Source of the DNA: an uncultured Clostridia bacterium
Lineage (GTDB): Bacteria; Bacillota; Clostridia; TANB77; CAG-465
Assembly (NCBI GenBank): GCA_944388585.1
Contig: CALXJI010000003.1
Location: 143,360-207,359, forward strand
Length of the DNA: 64,000 bases
Direction of reading: 5' to 3'
A program made the translations under genes and the position numbers. The notes below the pieces were generated by a model that did not search any database, had not been told where the DNA came from, and was given only the letters and a program-made list of their open reading frames with translations. Below are positions 8,402 to 17,538 of this stretch, one piece after another (the first letter of the stretch is position 1; every line of letters starts with the position of its first letter).

Positions 8402-8433
8402 ATATTATAACTTAATATGTTATAATATGTCAA
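8402..8433 (-). promoter_or_regulatory. Promoter with overlapping 10-bp inverted-repeat operator of the toxin-antitoxin pair
   Basis: On the minus strand TTGACA (8428-8433) and TATAAT (8404-8409) are 18 bp apart. A perfect inverted repeat, ATATTATAAC (8402-8411) and GTTATAATAT (8419-8428) with a 7-bp centre, covers the -10 box and spacer. This is the expected site for autorepression by the HTH antitoxin. Confidence 0.7.
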
Positions 8434-8569
8434 TATAATGTACTATGATTATATCACTTATTATTAATTAAAATCAATGATTGATATGTTAATTTTCTTG
8501 TCGAGTTTTATATATTATTAATAAAGATTAACTTAACTATAATATTATGAACTAATTATATTTATACTT

Positions 8570-9295
8570 TTAATAATCATAATCTATTATTGTACCACCA
8601 AAAAATAAATCTATTTCTTTATTTTTATCTTTTTCTATTTTTAAGTTTTCATATCTATAATCTAATAATTCTAACATTTTTTTATTATTAAAATACTTTG
8701 AATATGTATCGTTTTGTAAATTTACTAATAAATTATATGAATAAAAATAAATTTTATTTATACTATGCCATACTCCTTCATTTTGTTCAATTAACTCATC
8801 AATTTCATTTTTTCCTAAACTCCCACTCTCTGCCTCATGTGGAGCATCAATATATGTCTCATAATAATATTGATCTAAATCCTTTATTCCTCTATATTGC
8901 TGACTAATCTCGAAATAATATACTTTATATTTATTTAAAGGTATAATATTATTTTCTATAAAAAATAATATTTCTTCTGTTAAATCCATAACATTGTAAT
9001 ATGCTTTTTTAAAATCACTATACTCTTGTTCAAGTTCACTCTGTTTAATATTAAGATATCCTCCATCTTCTATATAAGTACAAAAATTTTCATAACATTT
9101 ACTAATACACTTTTTTAATTTTTTTATATTTCTATTATTAGTATGTATATCTGCACATAATTTATCAATTATTTTTCTTCTTTGTTCATATCTTACAGTT
9201 TTTACATGTGATATTTTATTAGCTATTAAAGTCATAACAAAAACAAAAACCGAAGATATAACTCCTATTATTGCAACTATTATATTTTCACTCAT
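8570..9295 (-). CDS. Single-pass membrane protein of unknown function
   Basis: This 241-residue protein starts with one hydrophobic segment (IIVAIIGVISSVFVFVMTLI, residues 5-24), followed by a basic stretch and a long, charged, mostly helical cytoplasmic or coiled-coil region. The N-terminal anchor plus helical body resembles other accessory-region membrane proteins with a single transmembrane helix, but I recognise no family. The ATG follows AGGGTGAT. It lies alone between the toxin-antitoxin pair and tex. A membrane effector or phage-sensing role is possible from context only. Confidence 0.7.
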   Translation of the reverse strand: MSENIIVAIIGVISSVFVFVMTLIANKISHVKTVRYEQRRKIIDKLCADIHTNNRNIKKLKKCISKCYENFCTYIEDGGYLNIKQSELEQEYSDFKKAYYNVMDLTEEILFFIENNIIPLNKYKVYYFEISQQYRGIKDLDQYYYETYIDAPHEAESGSLGKNEIDELIEQNEGVWHSINKIYFYSYNLLVNLQNDTYSKYFNNKKMLELLDYRYENLKIEKDKNKEIDLFFGGTIIDYDY

Positions 9296-9344
9296 TTTGT
9301 ATCACCCTAAAAATATAATAACAAACATATTATAATTTTGTAAA

Positions 9345-11504
9345 TTACTCTTCATTTGGATCTATTAAACTTAAGCTTACTTTTTGTCTTTGTAAATCCA
9401 CACTATCCACATAGCATGTTACTATATCTCCAACATTTAAAACTTCAAGTGGATGTTTTATATATTCCTTTGTTATTTTAGATATGTGTACTAATGCATC
9501 ATCATGCAACCCTATATCTATAAATGCTCCAAAATCAACAACGTTTCTAACTGTACCTTCAAGTTGCATGCCAACCTTTAAATCTTCTATTTTTAATATA
9601 TTGCTTTTTAGCAATGGCTTTTCAAAATCATCTCTATAATCTCTATTTGGCTGTTTAAGGCATTTTACTATATCTTCTAAAGTAAAGTTATCTATGTTAT
9701 TTTTCAGTGCATATTTGGGCAAATTTAAAGAATCTAGCTTTTTATTAAATTCATCTTTTCCTATATCTTGCACGTCCATTTCAATATCTTTTATTAATTT
9801 TAATGTTATATCATAGCTTTCTGGATGTATAGATGTTTTATCTAGTATATTTTCTCCATCAATAATTCTCATAAATCCTATTGATTGCTCATATGCTTTT
9901 GAAGATAATACTTTATTTTTTATGATCTCTTGTCTAGATGAAATTTTTCCTTTTTCTTCTCTATAATTTATTATTTTATTTATATTAGTTTTCGTAAGTC
10001 CTGAAACATATTGTAGTATTGATGGACTTGCTGTGTTTACATTTACTCCTACTAAGTTAACAGATTTTTCAACAACAAAATCTAAAGACTCTCCAAGTCT
10101 TTTTTGGTTTACATCATGTTGATACTGCCCTACACCTATACTTTTAGGATCAATTTTTACAAGCTCACTTAATGGATCCTGCAGTCTTCTACCTATACTT
10201 ATTGCACTTCGCTCTTCAACATGTAAATTTGGAAATTCAGATATAGCAAGTTTAGAAGCAGAATATACTGATGCTCCTGCCTCATTTACAATAATGTACT
10301 CTACTTTTTTGTCTTTATACTCATTACAAACTTCTGAAACTAATTTTTCACTTTCTCTAGATGCAGTTCCATTTCCAATAGCAATTATATCTATATCATA
10401 TTTTTTTATCAAACTTTTAATTATATCTTTTGCCTCATCCCATTTATTTTGTGGATCATGTGGATAAATCTTGCTTATATTTAACACTCTTGACGCTTTA
10501 TCTATTACTGCAAGTTTACAGCCTGTTCTAAAAGCAGGATCAAATCCTAACACAATTTTATCCTTCATTGGTGGTGTAAGTAATAATTTTTCTAAATTCT
10601 TACCAAATACACCTATTGCCCCTTCTTCTGCTCTTTCTTTTAAATCTGCGCGTATCTCTCTTTCGACAGATGGAAATATTAATCTTTTATATGAATCTAT
10701 AATTGCATCTTTTACTATATTTACTATAGGACTATTAGTATTTTTTATTACTTTCTTTTCTAAGTAATTCATAATATGTTCAGTATCTACAGTAATACTA
10801 ACAGTTAAAATCTTTTCTTTTTCTCCACGATTTAGTGCAAGTACTCTATGAGACTTAATATACTTTACTCTTTCATAATAATCATAATACATCTTATATA
10901 CTTGTCCTTCATCTTGAGCTCCTTTTTTAATCTTTGATACAATTGTACCAAAATTATATATATTATTTCTTATATATTTACGATACATTGCATTATCTGA
11001 TATCCACTCTGCTATTATATATTTTGCACCAGTAATTGCCTCATCTACACTTTTTACTTTATCTGTTATATATTCACTTGCAACATCTTTTATATTAATT
11101 TTTACTGGAAATGACATTATAATTTTAGCAAGTGGCTCAAGTCCTAAAGCAATAGCTTCAGTTGCTTTAGTCTTTTTCTTTTCTTTATATGGTCTATATA
11201 AATCTTCTACTTCAACCAACTTTTCACACTTCATTATATCTTGCTTTAACTCTTGTGTAAGCATTCCTTTTTCATCTATGAGTCTTATAACATCTTCTTT
11301 TCTTTTTAACAAACTTACTTGATACTCATATACTTCATTTATCTGCCTTATCTGTTCTTCATCTAATGCTCCTGTTGCTTCTTTTCTATATCTAGCAATA
11401 AATGGTACAGTATTGCCATCTTCTAAAAGTTTTAATACATTTTCTACTTGTCTTTCTTTTACATTAAGTTCTTTAGCTATTTGTAATATTATATTTTGAT
11501 TCAT
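9345..11504 (-). CDS. tex: RNA-binding transcription accessory protein Tex
   Basis: This 719-residue protein is Tex in length and order of domains. It has the N-terminal helical region with the NTVPFIARYRKEATGALDEEQIR motif, a YqgF/RNase H-like domain around LGFDPAFRTGCKLAVID, helix-hairpin-helix repeats near VNVNTASPSILQYVSGL, and a C-terminal S1 domain (VGMQLEGTVRNVVDFGAFID). Tex binds nucleic acid and is linked to transcription and stress responses. The ATG follows GAAGGAG. It is a stable core gene standing among accessory genes, and is divergent from the 819-residue gene. Confidence 0.95.
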   Translation of the reverse strand: MNQNIILQIAKELNVKERQVENVLKLLEDGNTVPFIARYRKEATGALDEEQIRQINEVYEYQVSLLKRKEDVIRLIDEKGMLTQELKQDIMKCEKLVEVEDLYRPYKEKKKTKATEAIALGLEPLAKIIMSFPVKINIKDVASEYITDKVKSVDEAITGAKYIIAEWISDNAMYRKYIRNNIYNFGTIVSKIKKGAQDEGQVYKMYYDYYERVKYIKSHRVLALNRGEKEKILTVSITVDTEHIMNYLEKKVIKNTNSPIVNIVKDAIIDSYKRLIFPSVEREIRADLKERAEEGAIGVFGKNLEKLLLTPPMKDKIVLGFDPAFRTGCKLAVIDKASRVLNISKIYPHDPQNKWDEAKDIIKSLIKKYDIDIIAIGNGTASRESEKLVSEVCNEYKDKKVEYIIVNEAGASVYSASKLAISEFPNLHVEERSAISIGRRLQDPLSELVKIDPKSIGVGQYQHDVNQKRLGESLDFVVEKSVNLVGVNVNTASPSILQYVSGLTKTNINKIINYREEKGKISSRQEIIKNKVLSSKAYEQSIGFMRIIDGENILDKTSIHPESYDITLKLIKDIEMDVQDIGKDEFNKKLDSLNLPKYALKNNIDNFTLEDIVKCLKQPNRDYRDDFEKPLLKSNILKIEDLKVGMQLEGTVRNVVDFGAFIDIGLHDDALVHISKITKEYIKHPLEVLNVGDIVTCYVDSVDLQRQKVSLSLIDPNEE

Positions 11505-11574
11505 ATTAATTCTCCTTCAATTTACCAAACTATTATATCACAAAAAAGTATAATATATTGAGTTTTTCTATTTA

Positions 11575-11603
11575 TTGACAATAATACAACTACTTATTAT
11601 AAT
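11575..11603 (+). promoter_or_regulatory. Perfect consensus promoter for the 819-residue gene
   Basis: TTGACA (11575-11580), a 17-bp spacer and TATAAT (11598-11603). GAGGTGAAT and the TTG start follow, with a leader of about 20 nt. Confidence 0.8.
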
Positions 11604-11631
11604 TATTATATTAGTATCGAGGTGAATTACT

Positions 11632-14091
11632 TTGGGATATGTAGATAGATTTATTAAAAACATAAATTTAGAAAATAAAAAACATAAAACAAGAGGTACC
11701 TTACTTGCAAATCTAATGCCTGGAGATATTATTTGGGCAAGAAGATATTCTGAAGAAGAAATACGAAAAAATATTGAACTAGAACATCAAGAAAGCCCAT
11801 TTATTGTAATATATAAAAATGAATTAGATATTGTATATTGCCTAGATTGCAGCTCTAAAGCAAATACAAAAGTACCTAATATAATTATGTTTAATAAAAA
11901 AAATTACCCTAATATATTTTTTAGAAATACATATGTAAAACTACGCCCTGATATAGAAATGACAAGCTATAGATATATTAGAAAACTTGGTAGCCTTTTA
12001 CCAGAAGATTTTAACTTGCTTAAAAAAAGACTATTTTTACTTATGACAGATGAAAATATAGAAAAAATGTATAGTTTTTCAAAAAATAAACTTACATACT
12101 ATATGGATACAGGAGATATAGTTCGTTTCTATGGAAATTTCTACTTAGTTGGATATAAAGCAAAAAAACATTACATAGCATACAAAGCAATACCAGATAA
12201 AAATAGTAAAGAAATAGTTATAAATGAAGAACCATATAAAATACTATATGATACTAGAGTAAAAATTAAATTTACAGATATATGTGTCCTTTATGGATTT
12301 TATCACAAATATAAGCCATACTTAAATAGAAAAAAATACATAGGATATCATATAGCAACAATTGGCGATTTATTACAACTAGAAAATTCTTTATATTTAG
12401 TGCATGGAAAGTATAAAAAATACCTTGTAGTAATAAAGATATATGAAAATCAAAAAGATATAAAGCTTGAAAAATATAAAAGTATCTATATAAATAATAA
12501 AATGTATCTTTCTGGATTTGAATTTTTTCTACTTCCACAAGAACATGAATATAATATAATTTCACAAATATTAGAATTTGAAATATGTGAATATCTATAC
12601 AAAATGAAAGAGCTTAATATTACCCCAACTGTTGATAAAGAAAATATTATAAAAACTACTACTTCAAAAGATATTAATATTTCTAATCTACAAAAAGAAA
12701 TAGTTTTTCAACTAGAACAAATGAGCTTTGCTCTTGAAGAAATAATAGCCATATTATTGTGCCTTAAGACACCACAAAATGAACTTACATTTAAAAATTA
12801 TCTAGTACTTAACTATAATTGTATAGATAAAGAAAAAATCAAACAAGATGTATTAAATATATCAAAGACAGATATAAAAAAAGTAAATTTAGAATTATAT
12901 CCAGGTGACATTGTACTTGCAAGCAGAAAAAATGACCCTAATTTCATAGACAATGTCATAAAAGATAGAGATACAACTGGACCATATATTATTTTATATA
13001 TTAATCAAGAAGATAATTTAATATACGCTGTATCTGGTGCATATTCAACAACAAATGGACCTAAAACACTATTTAAAGCAGAAATTAAAAATAAAGATAT
13101 TCTTAAAGATAATATAATACATATAAAAGCAACTGCACCTGTACAAATAACTAAAGAGGATATTATAAAAAGAATAGATACACTTTCTATAGAAGATCTT
13201 AATAAATTACTTAAAAAAGTATATTCTTATTTATATTTTAATCCTGATTCTAATACTAAAGTTAAAATAAAAAAGGAAAATTATATATATTATAATGCTC
13301 CTCTTGATGTTATAGTATATAAAAAAGGTTATTATCTTATATTTGATCAAGACACTACTTACTTTTATGCATACCATCTGTATGAAACTAAAAAACCAGA
13401 TTTAAAAATAAATGATATAGGATATATGATTAACCTAAAAACAATTTCAAGAATACCTAACAATAAACAATATGAAGTTGTAAAAATAATTCCAGATGAG
13501 CTTCTTGAAATAGTAAGAAATAAAAACAAATGGAAAAAATGCACAAATCTACCTACATTAGATACTATAAATGAAACAATGAAAAGAGGAGATATTATAT
13601 CATATAATAACATTCCTTATCTTATATTTGGTGAATATAAAAACTATTTTCAAATATATAAACTATATAATCAAACAGCTCTAAATAAACTATGTGATAT
13701 ATCTACCTCTACTATAAAATATAAAACAGACTTTGAAACTTACTTTATTTCTAAAACTACAGCTTGCAATATAAAAGCTCATATTTCTGATGATGCTTTA
13801 GATAAACTTAATAACAAAAGAAAACTTATAAAAAAGACTATTCATATGTCATACTATCCAATTGACTACACTGAAGAAAAAACAACTAGTCTTAATCACG
13901 ATCAACTATCACTTTTAAATAAATTAAAGGAATTCAATTTTACACAAGAACAACTAATCGGAACTCTTCTAGCTTGTAATAATAAATTTATAATAAATGA
14001 ACTACTAGATATTATATCAAAAGAAGAAAAATCTCCCTCTTTTGATAAAGTAGCTTTAATTCATCAAATATTAAAATTAATTAGAAACTAA
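11632..14091 (+). CDS. Large internally duplicated protein with PemK/MazF-like GDI modules, unknown function
   Basis: This 819-residue protein has no signal peptide or membrane helix. It is two copies of one unit (about residues 25-400 and 418-800). Each copy opens with a PGDI module (PGDIIWARRY at 30, PGDIVLASRK at 424) followed by SPFIVIY or GPYIILY; this looks like the start of a PemK/MazF SH3-like barrel. Two shorter barrel-like modules follow (GDIVRFYGNFYLVGY near 161 and GDLLQLENSLYLVHG near 245; DVIVYKKGYYLIF near 559 and GDIISYNNIPYLIFG near 653). Each copy ends with a short helical unit (QMSFALEEIIAILL; EFNFTQEQLIGTLL). The TTG start has GAGGTG upstream, and a consensus promoter precedes it. 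MazF-type catalysis is not demonstrated. The role is unknown. Confidence 0.75.
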   Translation: MGYVDRFIKNINLENKKHKTRGTLLANLMPGDIIWARRYSEEEIRKNIELEHQESPFIVIYKNELDIVYCLDCSSKANTKVPNIIMFNKKNYPNIFFRNTYVKLRPDIEMTSYRYIRKLGSLLPEDFNLLKKRLFLLMTDENIEKMYSFSKNKLTYYMDTGDIVRFYGNFYLVGYKAKKHYIAYKAIPDKNSKEIVINEEPYKILYDTRVKIKFTDICVLYGFYHKYKPYLNRKKYIGYHIATIGDLLQLENSLYLVHGKYKKYLVVIKIYENQKDIKLEKYKSIYINNKMYLSGFEFFLLPQEHEYNIISQILEFEICEYLYKMKELNITPTVDKENIIKTTTSKDINISNLQKEIVFQLEQMSFALEEIIAILLCLKTPQNELTFKNYLVLNYNCIDKEKIKQDVLNISKTDIKKVNLELYPGDIVLASRKNDPNFIDNVIKDRDTTGPYIILYINQEDNLIYAVSGAYSTTNGPKTLFKAEIKNKDILKDNIIHIKATAPVQITKEDIIKRIDTLSIEDLNKLLKKVYSYLYFNPDSNTKVKIKKENYIYYNAPLDVIVYKKGYYLIFDQDTTYFYAYHLYETKKPDLKINDIGYMINLKTISRIPNNKQYEVVKIIPDELLEIVRNKNKWKKCTNLPTLDTINETMKRGDIISYNNIPYLIFGEYKNYFQIYKLYNQTALNKLCDISTSTIKYKTDFETYFISKTTACNIKAHISDDALDKLNNKRKLIKKTIHMSYYPIDYTEEKTTSLNHDQLSLLNKLKEFNFTQEQLIGTLLACNNKFIINELLDIISKEEKSPSFDKVALIHQILKLIRN

Positions 14092-14109
14092 GTAATTATG
14101 TAATATTTA

Positions 14110-14138
14110 TTGATAATATTCGACATATATGCTATAAT
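14110..14138 (+). promoter_or_regulatory. Promoter for the DUF4046-type gene
   Basis: TTGATA (14110-14115), a 17-bp spacer and TATAAT (14133-14138). The leader to the ATG is about 55 nt and includes GGAGGGATT as ribosome binding site. Confidence 0.65.
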
Positions 14139-14199
14139 TTTTGTATATATTTACATGTCCAGATTAAATATATAATTATATTTTAATGGAGGGATTAAC

Positions 14200-14709
14200 A
14201 TGAAGAGTGAATCGATACAGATCTACGAGGACGTACTAAGAGGTACTCTAAAACGTTTTCCTCGAGGATTTTGGGTAGATGACGAAAGCAAAAATTTTCA
14301 GGCATCTGCTGAAATTACACGTTACTTAATAGAAGAAATACTTCATTGGGACGATAAAACACTAAAAAGAGAAATTTCTTGCCAGGTGTTTTTCAAACAT
14401 AAGCTTAGAGGCATGCTATATATGCTTTTTAACGATAGTGTATATGCAGCTATTAATAACGCTTATCCTAATAAGTATCACGAATGGGAGTTTAAATGCA
14501 CTCCAAGAAACTTTTGGACACTTGAAAATGCAAAAAGAGCTACCATATGGCTCTTTAAAGAAAAACTAAATTGGAGTGATGATGATATAAGGCACAATGT
14601 CAGCAGAAAGATTTTTGTTGAGAATGGACTTGATACCATGATGCATGTGTTATTCAAAAACAATGCTAAAGAGGCACTGTCCAATGCTTTTCCTGATTTA
14701 TTCCGGTGA
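14200..14709 (+). CDS. DUF4046-type repeat protein
   Basis: This 169-residue protein consists of two tandem copies of a module of about 75 residues. Key blocks are FPRGFWVDDESKN, then LIEEILHWDDKTLKREI and VFFKHKLRGMLYMLFND, matched in the second copy by TPRNFWTLENAKR, LFKEKLNWSDDDIRHNV and IFVENGLDTMMHVLF, with AYPNKY and AFPDLF at the repeat ends. This is the DUF4046 pattern known from bacilli and clostridia, sometimes described as DNA-binding-like. No function is established to my knowledge. The coding sequence is visibly richer in G+C than its neighbours, which suggests transfer or different codon selection. It has its own promoter and a strong terminator. Confidence 0.75.
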   Translation: MKSESIQIYEDVLRGTLKRFPRGFWVDDESKNFQASAEITRYLIEEILHWDDKTLKREISCQVFFKHKLRGMLYMLFNDSVYAAINNAYPNKYHEWEFKCTPRNFWTLENAKRATIWLFKEKLNWSDDDIRHNVSRKIFVENGLDTMMHVLFKNNAKEALSNAFPDLFR

Positions 14710-14715
14710 AAATTT

Positions 14716-14748
14716 AAGGAGGTAGGTGTATAATCCTATCTCCTTTTT
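14716..14748 (+). terminator. Terminator of the DUF4046-type gene
   Basis: AAGGAGGTAGG (14716-14726) pairs with CCTATCTCCTT (14735-14745) with one G-T pair, followed by TTTTT. Confidence 0.8.
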
Positions 14749-14941
14749 GATATTTAAAAATATATTTACTAATTTTTTTATCATTTATTTTTGAACAAAA
14801 CTCTATATTTCTTTCCTCTTATATCTTTTTCTTTAATATATAACATAATTGCCTATTCTTCTGCATTACCGTACAACTCTAATTTATATATAATTTATTA
14901 CATAAGAGTATAAAAGTCAAAAAATACTATATAAAAACGAA

Positions 14942-14977
14942 TCAAATTAAAAGAGATAGAAAATTAATCTATCTCTT
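14942..14977 (-). terminator. Terminator of the Panacea-type gene
   Basis: AAGAGATAGA (14951-14960) pairs with TCTATCTCTT (14968-14977), overlapping the stop codon. TTTTAATTT follows on the minus strand. The 200 bp to the left, up to the DUF4046 terminator, hold no gene I can see. Confidence 0.75.
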
Positions 14978-15431
14978 AATGTTTTTCTTCATCAGACTTA
15001 CTAAAGTATTCATAAACATCTGTATCTTTTATTTCATTCTCTAAACTTGTTTTTTTCCATGGATCCTCTGAACGTGTCATATCTGATAGTGTATTTCCTG
15101 AAAACTTTCCATAAACCTTATAAACTAAATAAAGAAGATTTTGTGTTTTATCATCTAATTTACACTCATACTCTTTCTCTATTAAGCAAGTTTTACATAT
15201 AAAGCCTTTATCACAACATCTCATTGCTTCATATATGCTTACAAATACAGGTCCATATTTCCATGCTTGAGGTCTTTCATCAAATAGCTTATTTACTATA
15301 CTATCCTTACTGTTATTAAACTTAACTATATACCAAACATAAGAATAATATACTAACTTTTGAATTTGAAGTTCAGTAAGTTCATTATTTAAATTAACAA
15401 AATACTTTGCTATATCAATAGCACTATACAT
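14976..15431 (-). CDS. Panacea-domain (DUF4065, SocA/GepA-like) protein
   Basis: This 151-residue protein begins MYSAIDIAKYFVNLNN and contains LTELQIQKLVYYSYVWYIV and PQAWKYGPVFVSIYEAMR, the core of the Panacea (DUF4065) domain. Panacea proteins act as antitoxins for many unrelated toxins and usually sit next to them. The start at 15431 follows GGAGTGAT; an upstream in-frame ATG precedes that site and is less likely. Both flanks here are non-coding for more than 200 bp, so no toxin partner is visible. It may be an orphan antitoxin, an anti-defence relic or a regulator. Confidence 0.85.
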   Translation of the reverse strand: MYSAIDIAKYFVNLNNELTELQIQKLVYYSYVWYIVKFNNSKDSIVNKLFDERPQAWKYGPVFVSIYEAMRCCDKGFICKTCLIEKEYECKLDDKTQNLLYLVYKVYGKFSGNTLSDMTRSEDPWKKTSLENEIKDTDVYEYFSKSDEEKH

Positions 15432-15628
15432 TTTAATCACTCCTTTTCTTTTTTTAATTTTCAAGATAAATTTAGTTATAAATTCAAATACTTTTACTAA
15501 ATAAATTTATATATTTCTAAAGGAGTAAAATACTATTACTTTCACAATAATAATTAATGTCTATATTAATCTACATTTAGTAAACATAAAATCTATGAGA
15601 TTATATCATTACTAATTTAAAAAGTCAA

Positions 15629-15666
15629 TAAAAATACTTAGGTAAAAATATATATTACCTAAGTAT
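15629..15666 (-). terminator. Terminator of the glutamate-synthase-like gene
   Basis: ATACTTAGGTAA (15634-15645) and TTACCTAAGTAT (15655-15666) form a perfect 12-bp stem with a 9-nt loop. TTTTTA follows on the minus strand. Confidence 0.85.
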
Positions 15667-15700
15667 TCGCGAAAATTTTATTTATTAAGCAGCTTATATT

Positions 15701-17107
15701 TTAAGCATGTTGTATATCTGTATTTTGAGATATTTCATTTGAAGTTGTAACTAAGTCTTCTACACTTAATTCATGTATATCTTTATGTCCTGTTATTCTA
15801 CCAAAAGTTTTTAGCTCTTCTTTTACATTTTCTAAGTATTTAGCTACTTTTTTACTACTATTTTCTATAGATAATCTTTTACGAAGTTTAGGATCTTGTG
15901 TTGCAATCCCCTTAGGACACATACCACCATTACATACTCTATATTGATCACAACCTAAAGCAATCATTGCAGCAGTTGCAATAGCTACACAATCAGCACC
16001 CATAGCAATAGCCTTTGCAAAATCACTTGCATCATATAATCCACCAGTTATTACTAAGTCTATATCTAAATTATTCTCTTTTAAATATTTCTTTGCTCTA
16101 TATAATGCATATATAGTTGGAACTGATGTATTATCTTTTAAAAATGTAGGACTTGCACCAGTTGCTCCACCTCTACCATCAATAGTAATAAAATCTGGCA
16201 TAGCAAAACATACATATTCTAAATCTGCTTCAATATGTCCTGCAGCAATTTTTATACCAATAGGTCTTCCAAGTGATTTTTCTCTTAATTCATCTACTAA
16301 AGATTTTAAATCTTCTTTAGTTTTAATCTCTTCAAATTTAGATGGACTAATTACATCTTCACCAACTTTTTTACCACGTACACTAGCTATTTCATCAGTT
16401 ACTTTATTTCCGGGTAAATGTCCACCCATACCAGGTTTAGTACCTTGTCCTATTTTAATTTCAATAGCATCAGTATTTTTTAAATTTTCATCTGTTACAC
16501 TATATTTATTTGGTATATACTCAAATATATATTTATATGATTCTTCCATTTCTTCTGGTAAAATTCCACCTTCACCGCTACACTGGGCAGTCTTAGCCAT
16601 ACAAGAGCCTTTAGCTAAAGCAATTTTTGCTTCTTTAGATAAAGCACCAAATGACATATGTGAAATATATACAGGAATATCTATCTCAAGGGGACGTAAT
16701 GCATGTTTACCAATAACAGTCTTTAATGACACTTCTTCATGATCAAAAAGAGGTGCAGGATTTAACTGTGCTCCAAGTATTAATACATCATCAAAACCAA
16801 TAACAGGACGTGTTGTTCCCATAGCACTAATTTCATTATACTTATCACTTGTAATAGCATGTATTTTTGAAACAGCTTTTTTAAGTCTTACTGGTGTATC
16901 TTTAGCCATTGCTTCCATAGAATCATCAACTTCAGATTCTTTAGCAACTTCTTCCACACTTTCCACATCTTCCTCTATCTTTTCAAAAGCACTTTTAGGA
17001 TTAAAACACAAAGGACATTTCCAGTCATCTGGCAAATCCTTAAATAATATACCTTCCTTTTCTTCATCATAAATATATCCACAAATTGTACAACGATACT
17101 TAGCCAT
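15701..17107 (-). CDS. Rubredoxin-fused FMN-binding glutamate-synthase-domain protein
   Basis: This 468-residue protein has an N-terminal rubredoxin domain (residues 1-45) with the two CxxC knuckles CTICGY and CPLC. A glutamate synthase central-domain-like (GltB2/COG0069) TIM barrel follows, with glycine-rich FMN-binding stretches ([27 protein letters not shown]). The cysteines in [15 protein letters not shown] are typical of the 3Fe-4S site. It lacks the glutaminase domain of GltB. The fusion is common in anaerobes, where rubredoxin probably delivers electrons to the flavin. Whether it makes glutamate or acts on another substrate cannot be decided. It is a single-gene unit with its own terminator. 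Confidence 0.9.
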   Translation of the reverse strand: MAKYRCTICGYIYDEEKEGILFKDLPDDWKCPLCFNPKSAFEKIEEDVESVEEVAKESEVDDSMEAMAKDTPVRLKKAVSKIHAITSDKYNEISAMGTTRPVIGFDDVLILGAQLNPAPLFDHEEVSLKTVIGKHALRPLEIDIPVYISHMSFGALSKEAKIALAKGSCMAKTAQCSGEGGILPEEMEESYKYIFEYIPNKYSVTDENLKNTDAIEIKIGQGTKPGMGGHLPGNKVTDEIASVRGKKVGEDVISPSKFEEIKTKEDLKSLVDELREKSLGRPIGIKIAAGHIEADLEYVCFAMPDFITIDGRGGATGASPTFLKDNTSVPTIYALYRAKKYLKENNLDIDLVITGGLYDASDFAKAIAMGADCVAIATAAMIALGCDQYRVCNGGMCPKGIATQDPKLRKRLSIENSSKKVAKYLENVKEELKTFGRITGHKDIHELSVEDLVTTSNEISQNTDIQHA

Positions 17108-17493
17108 AATATTCCTCCTTTTTCGATATTAGTTAAATGTATAGTATCATAAATAGGAGATTATAGCAAGAAAAAATAAGTAAAAGAAGTAAAGCATAAA
17201 CATACTAACTTCACATTTTTAGCTTTTACTTATTAGTTTATAAATTAATATAATATTTAAAAATAACATAATTTTAAAACGAATCCATTTGTCAGATATA
17301 CTAAATTTTTATTTTATTATAATCTAAAATAACATAGTGAGTTAAAAGAAGAGCAATCTTGAATACTGATTAATTTCAATTTCACTTATGTGAATAAGTC
17401 CTAGTAGTATGGATTTATTTTTACCATTAGTACACTATAAAATTATATCATAGATATGTATATTAGCAAATAAAATATACTATTTGTAAATAT
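17108..17493. other. Non-coding gap between the flavoprotein gene and the polysaccharide operon
   Basis: These 386 bp hold the upstream region of the flavoprotein gene (ribosome binding site AAAGGAGGAAT at its start, a TATAAT on the minus strand at 17160-17165). A loose hairpin also lies here, between AAGTAAAAG near 17179 and CTTTTACTT near 17222. I see no gene in the remainder. Confidence 0.5.
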
Positions 17494-17535
17494 AAAAAAG
17501 ACTTAAATAATCACTTGATTACTTAAATCTTTTTT
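17494..17535 (-). terminator. Terminator of the polysaccharide operon
   Basis: AAAAAAGACTTAAATAATC (17494-17512) pairs with GATTACTTAAATCTTTTTT (17517-17535) with two mismatches and a 4-nt loop, right after the flippase stop codon. Confidence 0.8.
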
Positions 17536-17538
17536 AAG

